DNA of 64,000 nt from JBGRPZ01 sp041725955 (GTDB lineage Bacteria > Bacteroidota > Bacteroidia > Bacteroidales > JBGRPZ01), in contig JBGRQE010000006.1 in NCBI GenBank assembly GCA_041725955.1, positions 39,852 to 103,851 of the forward strand, read 5' to 3'. A program made the position numbers and the translations under genes. Shown piece after piece: positions 16,828 to 26,523 of the stretch (position 1 is its first letter; each line of letters opens with the position of its first letter). Below the pieces are notes generated by a model. The model saw nothing but the letters and a program-made list of their open reading frames with translations, searched no databases and had not been told where the DNA came from.

Positions 16828-18942
16828 ATGGCTGTAATAGGAAGTATAAGAAAACGCTCCGGTTTATTGTTGACCATTATTGGATTGGCTCTAGTTGCCT
16901 TTATTGTTGGTGACTTTTTGAAGCGAAACAGAGGTCCAAAGAATGTCAATGTCGGAGAAGTTGCAGGTGAAGTAATTCCCTATAAAGAATTCAATCAGGC
17001 ATTTGAACGAAATGCCGAATATGTAAAAAATCAACAAAGAAAAGGATCTCTTAACTCTCAAGAAAGAAGCCGTGTTCAGCAACAAACTTGGGATCAGTTG
17101 GTACGTCAAATTATTATGGACAAGGAATTTGCAGACCTTGGAATTAACGTAACTACTGATGAGTTGAAGGATATGATTAGTGGTCCAAACCCACATCCTG
17201 CCTTAGTTCAGTCTTTCAGTAACCCTCAAACCGGAGAATACGATCCAAAACTTGTTTTAAACTATTTATCTCAACTACCTACTTTCCCTGTTCAACAGCA
17301 GCAGCAGTGGGCTAATTTTGAGAATAGCTTAAAAGAAGAACGTAAAAACACTAAGTTTCAGAATCTTATTAGTAAGGCTTATTACACTCCAAAAGCATTG
17401 GCAAAAATGTTTTATAGTGATGAGAAAACTGAAGCTAAAGTAAGCTATGTAGCTGCTCGTTACTCTGATGTTTCTGATTCATTGGTTAATATTGCTGAAG
17501 CAGATTATCAAAAATATTACGATAAAAATAAAGCTTTATACGAGCAAGAAGATAGTCGTGATTTACAGTACTTAGTTTTTAGAGTGTCTCCTTCTGCCGA
17601 AGATAAAGGAAAATTGGCAAAGGAAATGAATGCTATTTATGAAGATATGAAAACTGTTGATCCTTCAAGAGTTGCTTCTTTTGTAAATGCAAATTCTGAT
17701 GTTAAGTACGATAGCACATGGTTGCGCAAAGCTCAGATTCCTGCTGAAGCAGATCAGATTATTACTGAAGGTAATATTGGAGCTATCGTAAAACCTTATT
17801 TTAAAAATAGTGCTTTTTATATTAATGAGTTGGTTGCAAAAGAAATGCGTTCTGATTCACTAAAGGCTAGTCATATTTTGATTGCTTATAAAGGTGGAAT
17901 GAGAGCTAATCCTGATGTAACAAGAACTTCTGAAGAAGCAAAAAAACTTGCTGATAGTTTAGCAACTGTGATTAAAGCTAATCCAAAGAAATTTGATGAA
18001 TTGGCAAAATCTGAATCCGATGGTCCTTCTGCTTCTAAAGCTGGCGACTTGGGTTGGTTTACAGATGGTGCAATGGTTCCTAAATTCAATAGCTATGTAC
18101 AAAACAATACTGTAGGTAGTATTGGTGTTGTTGAAACTTCTTTTGGTTACCATATTATCAAAGTAACTGATAAAAAAGATCCTCAACCAACTTATCGTTT
18201 AGCTACTATTGAACGTAAATTATTGGCAAGTGATAAAACTTACCAAGCTAGATATCAAGATGCGTCTTCTTTTGCTGTAAAAGCCAGAACTTATGATGGT
18301 TTTATTAGTACTATCGAAGAAGAAGGTTTGAATATGAGAGATGCTAAGAAAGTAAAAACTACTTCTGCTTATATTCCTGGAATCAAAAGTCCACGTGAAA
18401 TTATTCGTTGGGCATTTAATGAAAAAACTACTAAGGGTAGTGTTTCTAATGTATTCGAGGATGAAGATAAATATGTAGTTGTTGCTGTAGCTGATGCTTA
18501 TGCTAAAGGTATTCCTGCTCTTGCAGAGATTAAAGATCGTATTAAACCTTTTATCGTTAATGAGAAAAAAGGTGAATACCTTGCTGAAAAAATGAATTCT
18601 ACCGACTTAAATACTGTTGCTTCTGCTGTTAGTAGTAAAGTTGATGAAGTGAATTCATTGAAATTTGCTGATAGAAACTTCCCTGGTTTTGGAATGGAAT
18701 CTAAAGTAATTGGAGCTGTTTTTGCTCTTCCTGAAGGACAAGTTTCTAAGCCTGTTATTGGAAATGCTGCTTGTTTTGTAGTAAAAGCTGATAAGTTAAC
18801 TCCTGCGCCAGCAACCGAAGATTATAAAACAGTTGTTGATCGTTTGAATAGTGATTTCCAAAGACGTGTAAGTGGCGGCTATGTGTTAAAAGCTCTTGAG
18901 CAAAATGCTGAGATTGTTGATAACAGAATTAAATTCTTCTAG
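16828..18942 (+). CDS. ppiD: PpiD/SurA-like membrane-anchored peptidyl-prolyl isomerase
   Basis: A 704-aa protein. A short cytoplasmic start and a membrane helix (GLLLTIIGLALVAFIVGDFL, residues 12-31) are followed by a SurA_N-like chaperone region (EVIPYKEFNQAFERN and ELKDMISGPNPHP). Around residues 345-455 is a parvulin rotamase domain: KASHILIAYKG, AGDLGWFTDG, TSFGYHIIKVTDKKD. The anchor at the N-terminus fits PpiD better than soluble SurA. It should help outer-membrane and secreted proteins fold at the inner membrane. It closes the coaX-to-ppiD envelope block and is followed by a strong terminator. Confidence 0.9.
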   Translation: MAVIGSIRKRSGLLLTIIGLALVAFIVGDFLKRNRGPKNVNVGEVAGEVIPYKEFNQAFERNAEYVKNQQRKGSLNSQERSRVQQQTWDQLVRQIIMDKEFADLGINVTTDELKDMISGPNPHPALVQSFSNPQTGEYDPKLVLNYLSQLPTFPVQQQQQWANFENSLKEERKNTKFQNLISKAYYTPKALAKMFYSDEKTEAKVSYVAARYSDVSDSLVNIAEADYQKYYDKNKALYEQEDSRDLQYLVFRVSPSAEDKGKLAKEMNAIYEDMKTVDPSRVASFVNANSDVKYDSTWLRKAQIPAEADQIITEGNIGAIVKPYFKNSAFYINELVAKEMRSDSLKASHILIAYKGGMRANPDVTRTSEEAKKLADSLATVIKANPKKFDELAKSESDGPSASKAGDLGWFTDGAMVPKFNSYVQNNTVGSIGVVETSFGYHIIKVTDKKDPQPTYRLATIERKLLASDKTYQARYQDASSFAVKARTYDGFISTIEEEGLNMRDAKKVKTTSAYIPGIKSPREIIRWAFNEKTTKGSVSNVFEDEDKYVVVAVADAYAKGIPALAEIKDRIKPFIVNEKKGEYLAEKMNSTDLNTVASAVSSKVDEVNSLKFADRNFPGFGMESKVIGAVFALPEGQVSKPVIGNAACFVVKADKLTPAPATEDYKTVVDRLNSDFQRRVSGGYVLKALEQNAEIVDNRIKFF

Positions 18943-18987
18943 TAATATAGAAGTTAGCTATTCTGATAAATTGAAAATATTTCCTTT

Positions 18988-19019
18988 AAAAAAAGCCCTC
19001 CGTTTGGAGGGCTTTTTTT
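18988..19019 (+). terminator. Intrinsic terminator after ppiD
   Basis: An 8-bp GC-rich stem AGCCCTCC / GGAGGGCT with a GTTT loop, followed by seven T. Confidence 0.92.
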
Positions 19020-19200
19020 GTACTTACTATTTTATATTTACTATTTAAGAAATATTATTTTTTCTCTCTGTTTATTGCCAGCTGTTTAGATTGTACCAAT
19101 ATCCTGTAGTTTTGAATTATTAAAAATAGATATAAGGGTTTTGTATTGTGGTATAGTTTTTGAATATTTGAAGGGAAATCAGTTTAAAAAAGTTTATTTT

Positions 19201-21417
19201 ATGAAGAAAGTTCTATTGTTGGTTTCTGCCTTGATGATGGTTTTTCAGACCTATGGTCAAGATAGAACAAAGTATGGTGTTCGTCTTATTCAAGCATCAG
19301 AAAATTTAGTACGTGCTGATAAAAGCAAAGATATTCAAGTTTTTATTTATGGAGATATTCCTGCTGTTGAGAACTTGGTGAAAGAAGTTGGGGGTGAAAT
19401 TAATACTGTTTCAAAAGATATATTAACTGCTCAATTGAATTTTGAAGCGATTGAAAAAATCGCTGTGTCGGAATCTGTAAAATATATTCGTTTAGGTTCA
19501 GATCTAGAACTTGCCAGTGATAAAGCTTTAGGGCATGTTTTTGCCAATCAAGTGCATTCAGGTCTTGCTCCTCTTGAGCAGGCGTATACAGGTAAGAATG
19601 TAATTGTAGGAATTATTGACACTGGAATTGATTATAATCATTCCGATTTTCGCAAAAAGGATGACGCTTCCAAGTCGCGTGTATTGTATATTTGGGATCA
19701 ACTTAATTCTTATGGAGGAGAGAATCCAGAAGGTTTCAATTATGGGTCTGAATGGAATCAAGAACAAATTGAGAACTCTATAGACCAAGAGAAACCTGAC
19801 GTTAGCCACTTCGACACTGAAGGACACGGAACTCATGTAACTGGAATTGCTGCAGGTAATAGGGGAATAGCTCCTGAGGCAGATATAATTATGGTTAAGG
19901 CTAGTTTAACCGGATCTACAGGTATTGTTGATGCTGCAAAATATATTTATGCCAAAGCTGAAGAATTAGGAAGACCTTGTGTAATTAATGCGAGCTTGGG
20001 CGTTTTTATGGTCCCTCATGATGGTACCGACCCAAATGCAGTAATGGTTGATGAAATGGTTAAGGAAAAACCGGGAAGAGCATTTGTTTCCAGTGCAGGT
20101 AATTTTAAAGGAAATAATATGCACGCACATATTGTGGTAAAAAAAGATTCTCCTGTTTATACCTGGAATTGTCCTGTGCCAACTTATAGTGGAAATATAA
20201 GTATTTTTAATGGTGTGGTTAATAACTCTGATCTTGATAATTTATCCATGTCTTTTGGCTTGGATACTATAAAATATGATGAAGCTCTTGATGCTCCAAT
20301 ACCTGTTAAACTTGTAGATAAATTAGATTATTTTAGTTTAAAAGATGTAAAAGAACAAGGAGGAACAAAACAATTAATTTTGAAATATACTGATGAATCT
20401 AATGCTGCTAGTGTATTATTTTTTCTTTCAGATTTGGATGAAAACAGATCTGCATTTCAAATACAAATAGTTCAAAAATTTAAACCAGAGCAATCGAACT
20501 TTGGAATGGGTTTTATTCGTACTTACTTTAAAGGTGAAGCCGAATTAAATACTTGGTGTTTGGCGGGTTTGAATTTTACGGATGAGGCAATTGAAGATTT
20601 AAAGGATAAGAATATTACTATTGAAGAGGGCTTTATTTCTGGGGATGAAAACTCGACAGTGACTTCTCCTGCAACAGGAAAAGAAATTATAGGTGTAGGT
20701 GCTTATATTAACCGTGATCAATGGGAAAATAGTTTAGGAGAGATAGCAAAGACAAAAAAAGAGGAAGTAGTGGGTGATATGGCTCCTTTTTCATGTCAGG
20801 GACCAACTATTGATAATAGAATTAAACCAGAGATTTGTGCGCCAGGAATGTATGTAATGTCTTCCCTTTCCAGCAAATTTAATACTGCTCCGTTTGCTAA
20901 TGAGATGAATAAAGATAAAACCCGTATTGTTATGAGTGGAACATCTATGTCGGGTCCTGTAGTAGCTGGTGCTGTTGCTTTAATGCTTGAGCAAAATCCA
21001 AATCTTACCAATAAAGAAATTAGAGATAAGCTATTTTCAAGTACATTAACTGATAATTTTACAGGTGAGTTAGCTGAGCCTAATAATACCTGGGGATATG
21101 GAAAATTAGATATCTTCAAAACTCTTTCTGGTATAAGAGTTGGTGTAAACGAGGTTGTTATTGATAACGCCAATTCTATTCTTGTAGAATCACTTTATCC
21201 AAACCCAGCAAAAGGTGAAGTTAATGTTGTTCTTAAAAAAGAATTTACTGGTAAATTGAGTGTGTATAATGCACAAGGAATTATTTTGTATCAAAAAGAT
21301 ATACAAAGTTTTTCTAATAACTGTAAAATAAAGACTGACGATTTTGCTGCCGGAGTTTATATGCTCAACGTAAAAGGGGAAAATAACTCTGAGATATTGA
21401 AATTTATAAAAAAATAG
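19201..21417 (+). CDS. Secreted subtilisin-like (S8) protease with T9SS sorting domain
   Basis: About 738 aa, starting at the ATG at 19201 (MKKVLLLVSALMMVFQTYGQ is a clean signal peptide; the earlier in-frame start at 19141 is a TTG). An I9-like pro-region is followed by the S8 triad: Asp in VIVGIIDTGIDYNHSDF, His in EGHGTHVTGIAAGN, and Ser in MSGTSMSGPVVAGAVA. A long insert lies between the His and Ser blocks. The last 75 residues are a type A T9SS domain (SLYPNPAKGEVNVV, LSVYNAQG, AAGVYMLNVKG). The product should be exported across the outer membrane and attached to or released from the surface. Paralog of the partial gene at the left edge. Confidence 0.93.
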   Translation: MKKVLLLVSALMMVFQTYGQDRTKYGVRLIQASENLVRADKSKDIQVFIYGDIPAVENLVKEVGGEINTVSKDILTAQLNFEAIEKIAVSESVKYIRLGSDLELASDKALGHVFANQVHSGLAPLEQAYTGKNVIVGIIDTGIDYNHSDFRKKDDASKSRVLYIWDQLNSYGGENPEGFNYGSEWNQEQIENSIDQEKPDVSHFDTEGHGTHVTGIAAGNRGIAPEADIIMVKASLTGSTGIVDAAKYIYAKAEELGRPCVINASLGVFMVPHDGTDPNAVMVDEMVKEKPGRAFVSSAGNFKGNNMHAHIVVKKDSPVYTWNCPVPTYSGNISIFNGVVNNSDLDNLSMSFGLDTIKYDEALDAPIPVKLVDKLDYFSLKDVKEQGGTKQLILKYTDESNAASVLFFLSDLDENRSAFQIQIVQKFKPEQSNFGMGFIRTYFKGEAELNTWCLAGLNFTDEAIEDLKDKNITIEEGFISGDENSTVTSPATGKEIIGVGAYINRDQWENSLGEIAKTKKEEVVGDMAPFSCQGPTIDNRIKPEICAPGMYVMSSLSSKFNTAPFANEMNKDKTRIVMSGTSMSGPVVAGAVALMLEQNPNLTNKEIRDKLFSSTLTDNFTGELAEPNNTWGYGKLDIFKTLSGIRVGVNEVVIDNANSILVESLYPNPAKGEVNVVLKKEFTGKLSVYNAQGIILYQKDIQSFSNNCKIKTDDFAAGVYMLNVKGENNSEILKFIKK

Positions 21418-21465
21418 GTAATGCCCTTAAGTATTTAAGCGTATTATTCTGAGTTGTTTATAATT

Positions 21466-21519
21466 GGTGTTTATTCAAAAAAGAATTGATTTTTTACTTT
21501 TTGAATAAACACCTTTTTT
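21466..21519 (+). terminator. Intrinsic terminator after the S8 protease
   Basis: A perfect 16-bp stem (21466-21481 with 21498-21513) followed by a T-run. The rest of the gap up to 21685 shows nothing I can name. Confidence 0.85.
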
Positions 21520-21685
21520 ATAATATACTGTTTGTTAGGTTGTTGGTGTTTTTTGTCTAAAAAGATGAAAAAATAATATGATTATATATATAGAATGCTT
21601 GCAGGATAACGTTTTAAACCTTTACCAAATAGCAATTCAGCAAGTCTGAATAAACAACAAAATAATCAAACTGATACCTTAAACT

Positions 21686-23125
21686 ATGAAAAGAAATCTA
21701 TTTTCATTTTTATTAATTTCTTTGATCTTAATATCATTTAGCTTCCAAAGTCAAGCTCAGGCATCTTCTAAAACTATTAAACTTGACAGTACTTTTCGTG
21801 TAAAAACCAGTAAGAGTCTAGTCGGTTATGAAAAAACAATTTATAAGTATGATCAAAAGAAGCGTTTAGTTGAATCTAAATGGATTGATTATGTGGAGCT
21901 ACCTAAATATCAGATTAATTTTGGCTATATCACTAATTTCAAATACGATAGTGATGGAATGCTTATAGAACAATCAGTTCAAGCATATGAACCCTATGAA
22001 AAGAAATGGTACTTATCTTTAAGAACTGAGAAAACTTATAAAAAAGGTGTTATCTCTACAATCATTCAATACAAAGATATTCAAGGTGAACTATTACCAT
22101 CTAATAAAGATGAGTACACTTATTTGAACGATGGGCATCAATTGGATCATTTCGTTTATAATGATGCGAAAAAAGAATGGAAAATAAAGAGTCGTGAGAA
22201 GTTTCTTTATGATATTAGTGGAAATTTAGTTAAAAGAACTGAATGGGAAGTGCTTTCTGATGGGTCATTAAATTTTGTAAAGCAAGATGCAATTGCATAT
22301 AATAGTAAGGGTTTGCGTACTTTATATGAAAAGCAAATTTATATGGCGTTAAGCCAAAAGTGGTTCACCACAGAAAAAGTTGATTATACTTATGATGATA
22401 AGAATCAAGAGACTTTAAGATCTTATTCTAAAGATATTGATGGTAATATGACTCTTTATTCAAAAGTTCAAACTACTTATTCTGATGCAAACAATCGTGT
22501 TGTAGATTCAATGGCATATAAGTTTTATAATGGAACTCAAAAATGGGGCAATCTTAAAAGAGAAGAATTAAATTTCGATAATAATAATAACCTTATTTCT
22601 AATATCATTTCTATAGAAATGAATGCTATTGGAAGTTCTGAGAGTGAATTGGTAAAATATAGCAGAAATGTTCTTGATGTTGATGCCGACCAATCTATTA
22701 AGAATATTGCATTTCCAACTAAATCAATTCCTTTCTTCGATGCTTTATTCCCTGTTTATCTAAAGAATAAAGTGAACACTATGCATTATGCAAAGTACGA
22801 TAATAGAAACAAGGAATGGAAAGACGACAGCGATAAGGTTACTTTCTTTTATTCTAAAATTGAAGGTGTTCCTACTGCTGTAAATGAAGTTCTTTCAGAA
22901 GAATTGTTATGCTATCCAAACCCGGTTGTAAAACAACTTAATGTAGTTCTTCCAGATCAAAATCATTCAGGTGAAATTATGTTGTTTTCTGTTGATGGTA
23001 AATTAATTGTCAAACAGAATGTACAAAAGAATTTTACCATTGAAATGGGTAATTTGAAAAAAGGAACTTATATCTTACAAATCAATTGTGGTTCAAAAGT
23101 CTTGAAAAAGAAAATATTAAGATAG
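21686..23125 (+). CDS. Secreted YD-repeat-like protein with T9SS sorting domain
   Basis: A 479-aa exported protein with a signal peptide (about residues 1-26). The middle repeats a pattern in which YxYD is followed by a G/N turn and L, roughly every 30-50 residues: KYDQKKRLVESKW, KYDSDGMLIEQS, LYDISGNLVKRTEW, TYDDKNQETLRSY, NFDNNNNLISN. This resembles degenerate Rhs/YD repeats that form beta-structure. The C-terminus is a T9SS sorting domain (LLCYPNPVVKQLNVVLP, KKGTYILQINCG). Probably a cell-surface or secreted carbohydrate- or protein-binding protein; function unknown. Confidence 0.75.
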   Translation: MKRNLFSFLLISLILISFSFQSQAQASSKTIKLDSTFRVKTSKSLVGYEKTIYKYDQKKRLVESKWIDYVELPKYQINFGYITNFKYDSDGMLIEQSVQAYEPYEKKWYLSLRTEKTYKKGVISTIIQYKDIQGELLPSNKDEYTYLNDGHQLDHFVYNDAKKEWKIKSREKFLYDISGNLVKRTEWEVLSDGSLNFVKQDAIAYNSKGLRTLYEKQIYMALSQKWFTTEKVDYTYDDKNQETLRSYSKDIDGNMTLYSKVQTTYSDANNRVVDSMAYKFYNGTQKWGNLKREELNFDNNNNLISNIISIEMNAIGSSESELVKYSRNVLDVDADQSIKNIAFPTKSIPFFDALFPVYLKNKVNTMHYAKYDNRNKEWKDDSDKVTFFYSKIEGVPTAVNEVLSEELLCYPNPVVKQLNVVLPDQNHSGEIMLFSVDGKLIVKQNVQKNFTIEMGNLKKGTYILQINCGSKVLKKKILR

Positions 23126-23326
23126 GTTTTGTGATTCGGTTTTTCTTACGAATAAAGCGCAATTCGTAATTTATATTCTGAATTTTTAATACATCATCAA
23201 AGAGATTGTCTAATCTTAATGGTGATGTTTTTTTATAGATTTCTAATCTGTAATACGAATTACCAAAACATAAGAATGTTTTTTTTCAGATATTTGAACT
23301 TTTAAATAAGTTCAAAATCATTGTAC

Positions 23327-25126
23327 ATGGAATTTAAAGGGATTCAAGAAGAATACCAAAAAAGATACCAAGAGTCAAAAACAAAATTTGACCATTATTC
23401 TCGTTTGGGAAAACAGTTTTCGCTTTACAGAATACTTGTCTTTATTATCACTGTTATAGGTGTTTATTTTGGAACACGCCATGGGATGGATTATGTACTT
23501 GCTGTATTTATTCCGGGCTTGATCGTTTTTTTGTTGCTTGTGAAATATCATAGTTCTGTGCATCGAAAAAAGAAAATTTCTCAGACTCTTATGCAGATTA
23601 ATGAGAAAGAATTGGATGTATTGGATATGAAATTTACCAAGTATGATGGAGGGTCGGATTTAAATGAAGTTGACCATCCATATACTCATGATTTAGATGT
23701 TTTTGGGAAAGGAAGTTTATTTCAATATATAAATCGGTGTGTTAGTTTTGCAGGACGAAAAGTGTTGTCTGATTATTTGAAATTCCCTGAATATAGTCGT
23801 AAAAAAATTATTGACAGACAGAAGGCTGTAAAAGAGATTGCTCCAAAGATAGATTGGCGTCAGAACTTTCAATTGCATGGCTTAATGGCCGAGGAGAAGA
23901 AGGAAGATTTAAAAAGATTAAAAGAATGGCTACACGTAGAGTCTTATTTTGATCGTCCTATATTCTGGATTTTTGTATATGTAATACCAGCTTTTATGTT
24001 GGCTTCGGTTTTGGCAGTTATTCTCAATCTTTGGGCTGTTCAGGCTTTGTTAATTCCAATATTTATAAGCCTTTCGGCTTCAGGCTCCTTTTATAAACGA
24101 ATAAATTACATTCATTTTCTTTTAGATCAGCAAACAGGATTGCTAAAGAAGTATCAATCTGTTTTTGAATCTATTGAAAAAACTGAGTTTGAAGCTCCCT
24201 ATCTTAAGCAGCTGCAACAGCAATTGAAAACTGCAGACAGTAGTGCCGTAAAAGAATGCTCTAAACTCTATGGAATAGCCAAGAAATTCGAATTTAGAAA
24301 TAATATTATAGTTGCCATATTACTTAATATATTGTTCCTCTGGGATATTCGTCAATGTGTATTGATGGAAAAATGGAGAAGGCGTAATAAGAAGTATTTT
24401 GAAAAGTGGTTGGATACATTAAGTGAATTTGATGCTTTAAATAGCTTGGCAACCCTAACTTATAATCGATCTGATTTACATTTCCCTACAGTATCTGATC
24501 ATCAATTATGTTATCAGGCAAAAAATGCAGGACACCTTCTAATTAATCCACAAAAGAGAGAAGATAATCCAATCTCTTTCAATTCATGGAAAGAATTCCA
24601 AATAATTACAGGGGCTAATATGGCCGGGAAGAGTACATACTTACGAACCGTAGGCAGTAATTTAATACTAGCTATGGCTGGGGCTCCTGTGTGTGCTGAA
24701 GAATTAACTTTTGCTCCTGTACAAATATTTACAAGTATAAAAACAGTTGACTCCTTGCTAGAGAATGAATCATACTTTTTTGCCGAACTTAAGCGATTAA
24801 AAGAGATTATTGTTCGTCTTGAAAAAGGGGAGCAGTTGTTTATAATTTTGGATGAGATATTAAAAGGTACCAATTCTAAAGATAAACAAACAGGTTCTAT
24901 GGCATTAGTAGAACAGTTAATTCGCCTAGGAGCCTCTGGTATCATAGCTACGCATGATTTAGTTCTTGGATCTTTAGCAACACGGTTTCCCGAAAATGTA
25001 AAAAACTATTGTTTTGAGGTTGAATTTCAAGAAGATCATCTTATCTTTGATTATCAATTAAAGAAAGGAATTAGTCAGAATCTTAATGCAACCTTTCTGA
25101 TGAAACAAATGGGCATTACTCTTTAA
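23327..25126 (+). CDS. MutS-family ATPase with membrane segments
   Basis: About 599 aa, taken from the ATG at 23327 (a TTG lies two codons earlier). The C-terminal third is a MutS domain V ATPase: Walker A TGANMAGKSTYLRTVG near residue 425, Walker B LFIILDEILKGTNS near 503, and a HD switch in IIATHDLVLG near 538. The lever-like helical region precedes it. Unlike MutS, it has no mismatch-recognition domain but two hydrophobic hairpins (about residues 32-75 and 206-247) that should sit in the membrane. This domain layout occurs as a MutS-like subfamily in Bacteroidetes; its role is not established. Confidence 0.82.
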   Translation: MEFKGIQEEYQKRYQESKTKFDHYSRLGKQFSLYRILVFIITVIGVYFGTRHGMDYVLAVFIPGLIVFLLLVKYHSSVHRKKKISQTLMQINEKELDVLDMKFTKYDGGSDLNEVDHPYTHDLDVFGKGSLFQYINRCVSFAGRKVLSDYLKFPEYSRKKIIDRQKAVKEIAPKIDWRQNFQLHGLMAEEKKEDLKRLKEWLHVESYFDRPIFWIFVYVIPAFMLASVLAVILNLWAVQALLIPIFISLSASGSFYKRINYIHFLLDQQTGLLKKYQSVFESIEKTEFEAPYLKQLQQQLKTADSSAVKECSKLYGIAKKFEFRNNIIVAILLNILFLWDIRQCVLMEKWRRRNKKYFEKWLDTLSEFDALNSLATLTYNRSDLHFPTVSDHQLCYQAKNAGHLLINPQKREDNPISFNSWKEFQIITGANMAGKSTYLRTVGSNLILAMAGAPVCAEELTFAPVQIFTSIKTVDSLLENESYFFAELKRLKEIIVRLEKGEQLFIILDEILKGTNSKDKQTGSMALVEQLIRLGASGIIATHDLVLGSLATRFPENVKNYCFEVEFQEDHLIFDYQLKKGISQNLNATFLMKQMGITL

Positions 25127-25164
25127 CTAAGGTAGCTCTTCCTTTCTTTAGTATACACTCTTTT

Positions 25165-26040
25165 ATGGATAAACTAAAATCAATTCTAGATTCAATTAAG
25201 CAAGATCAGCTTTCCGGTTCAATTGTTTTGTTACAAAAGTTAATCGATGGTTTTAAAGATTTGTCAAGTGCTTGGGATGATATTAAAGATCTCAATACGT
25301 ATCAAATTATATCGATTTTGTCGGAGTTTCAAAGTGATATGAGTGATTTTATAGTGATGAATCATTTCTTAAACGAAATTATTGATCGTATAAAAAGGAG
25401 TGGTGATATTGTGGATCTGGGTCGTTGGTGCTCGCATTATGAATATGAATGGAAAGATATTGCCGACCGTATGGCAGGGAATTTTCTGGAAACTGTTGAA
25501 TTAAGTAAAAAGAATGTGCTGTTACATTCAAATAGTGGCACTATACATTCAATTTTCAATCAGTTAAAAGATAAAGACCTTTCTATTAATCTTATTCAAA
25601 CAGAATCGAGACCAAATAATGAAGGTGTTCTTCAGGCCGAACAATTGGCTGCAATGGGATATCCAATACGCTTAACTATTGATGCTTCAACTCATCAGGT
25701 TATGGATGAAGTGGATTTAATTATCCTTGGTGCTGATAGTATCTATCAGGATTATTTTATAAATAAAATTGGTAGCTATCCTATAGTATCTGCAGCAAGA
25801 CAATTTCAGGTTCCTGTTTTTGTTATCGCCGACAGTCGTAAATTTTGGACCAGTGTTCCTGCAACTAGTGTGCGTAAATGGAATGGACCTGTAAATTATA
25901 ATCCTGAAGAAGTGTATTCTGGTAGTGTCAAAGGAATAGAAGTGATAAACCATTATTTTGAATCTATTCCAAATCGATATGTCACTGCTTTTATTACAGA
26001 AAATCAGGTCTTCCGACCTGGTGAATTATGGGAATTTTAA
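25165..26040 (+). CDS. eIF-2B alpha/beta/delta-like protein (sugar-phosphate isomerase fold)
   Basis: A 291-aa protein. Its C-terminal half shows the IF-2B fold: LLHSNSGTIHSIF, the ESRPNNEGVLQAEQLAAMG block, STHQVMDEVDLIILGADS, NKIGSYPIVSAARQFQVPV and VIADSRKFW. Bacterial and archaeal relatives include methylthioribose-1-phosphate isomerase and ribose-1,5-bisphosphate isomerase. The Cys and Asp needed by MtnA-type isomerases are not clearly present: the Asp is there in GADS, but no matching Cys was recognised. So the enzyme activity is uncertain. It lies 38 bases after the MutS-like gene on the same strand and ends at a strong terminator. Confidence 0.75.
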   Translation: MDKLKSILDSIKQDQLSGSIVLLQKLIDGFKDLSSAWDDIKDLNTYQIISILSEFQSDMSDFIVMNHFLNEIIDRIKRSGDIVDLGRWCSHYEYEWKDIADRMAGNFLETVELSKKNVLLHSNSGTIHSIFNQLKDKDLSINLIQTESRPNNEGVLQAEQLAAMGYPIRLTIDASTHQVMDEVDLIILGADSIYQDYFINKIGSYPIVSAARQFQVPVFVIADSRKFWTSVPATSVRKWNGPVNYNPEEVYSGSVKGIEVINHYFESIPNRYVTAFITENQVFRPGELWEF

Positions 26041-26056
26041 GGAAACTTTATATGAG

Positions 26057-26100
26057 AAAAAAGAGGCTGCCAAAATGCTTTTGGGAAGCCTCTTTTTTTT
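26057..26100 (+). terminator. Intrinsic terminator after the eIF-2B-like gene
   Basis: Stem AAAAAGAGGCT / AGCCTCTTTTT with an inner CCAAAA/TTTTGG pair, followed by a T-run. Confidence 0.88.
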
Positions 26101-26211
26101 ATACCAAACCTATTAGATTTACAGCATACTACAAAAACTAAATCTACAGCTTTCAATAACTAGAGCCCCTATTGATTACCCTTGAATTTACTGTGTTTTG
26201 ACTAAATACCC

Positions 26212-26431
26212 AGGAGGTTTCCATCCAAAAGCTAGGAGGTTTCCATCCAAAAGCTAGGAGGTTTCCATCCAAAAGCTAGGAGGTTTTCATCCAAAAGCTA
26301 GGAGGTTTTCATTCAAAAGCTAGGAGGTTTTCATTCAAAAGCTAGGAGGTTTTCATTCAAAAGCTAGGAGGTTTTTATCCAAAAGCTAGGAGGTTTTTGT
26401 TTAATGGCTAGTAGTTTCTATACAATTAAGG
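26212..26431. repeat. 22-bp minisatellite, eight good copies plus two decayed
   Basis: Head-to-tail units start at 26212, 26234, 26256, 26278, 26300, 26322, 26344 and 26366. Each begins AGGAGGTTT and ends CAAAAGCT. Two decayed units follow, to 26431. Copies 1-3 are identical, 5-7 are identical, and changes run in order along the array, which indicates local duplication. Twenty-two is not a multiple of three and no reading frame is kept, so it is not coding. The array lies between the terminators of two convergent genes. An imperfect inverted repeat (26176-26188 and 26424-26435) brackets it. This 483-base gap holds nothing else. Confidence 0.95.
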
Positions 26432-26475
26432 GTAAGTGTTGTTGAATTTAAAGGTAGGGATGATAGTGATTCAAC

Positions 26476-26516
26476 AAAAAAGAAGCTGCCCTTTTAGGAC
26501 AGCCTACTCTTTTTTA
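26476..26516 (-). terminator. Terminator of the DUF4837 gene
   Basis: An imperfect hairpin with core AGGCTGTCC / GGGCAGC read on the minus strand, with AAAAAAGAG and TCTTTTTT flanks, directly after the DUF4837 stop. Confidence 0.7.
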
Positions 26517-26523
26517 TTTAATT

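Noticed and set aside
26212..26431. Regular repeat array as a CRISPR
   Set aside because: Units are contiguous 22-bp copies with no unique spacers between them, and no cas gene is present.
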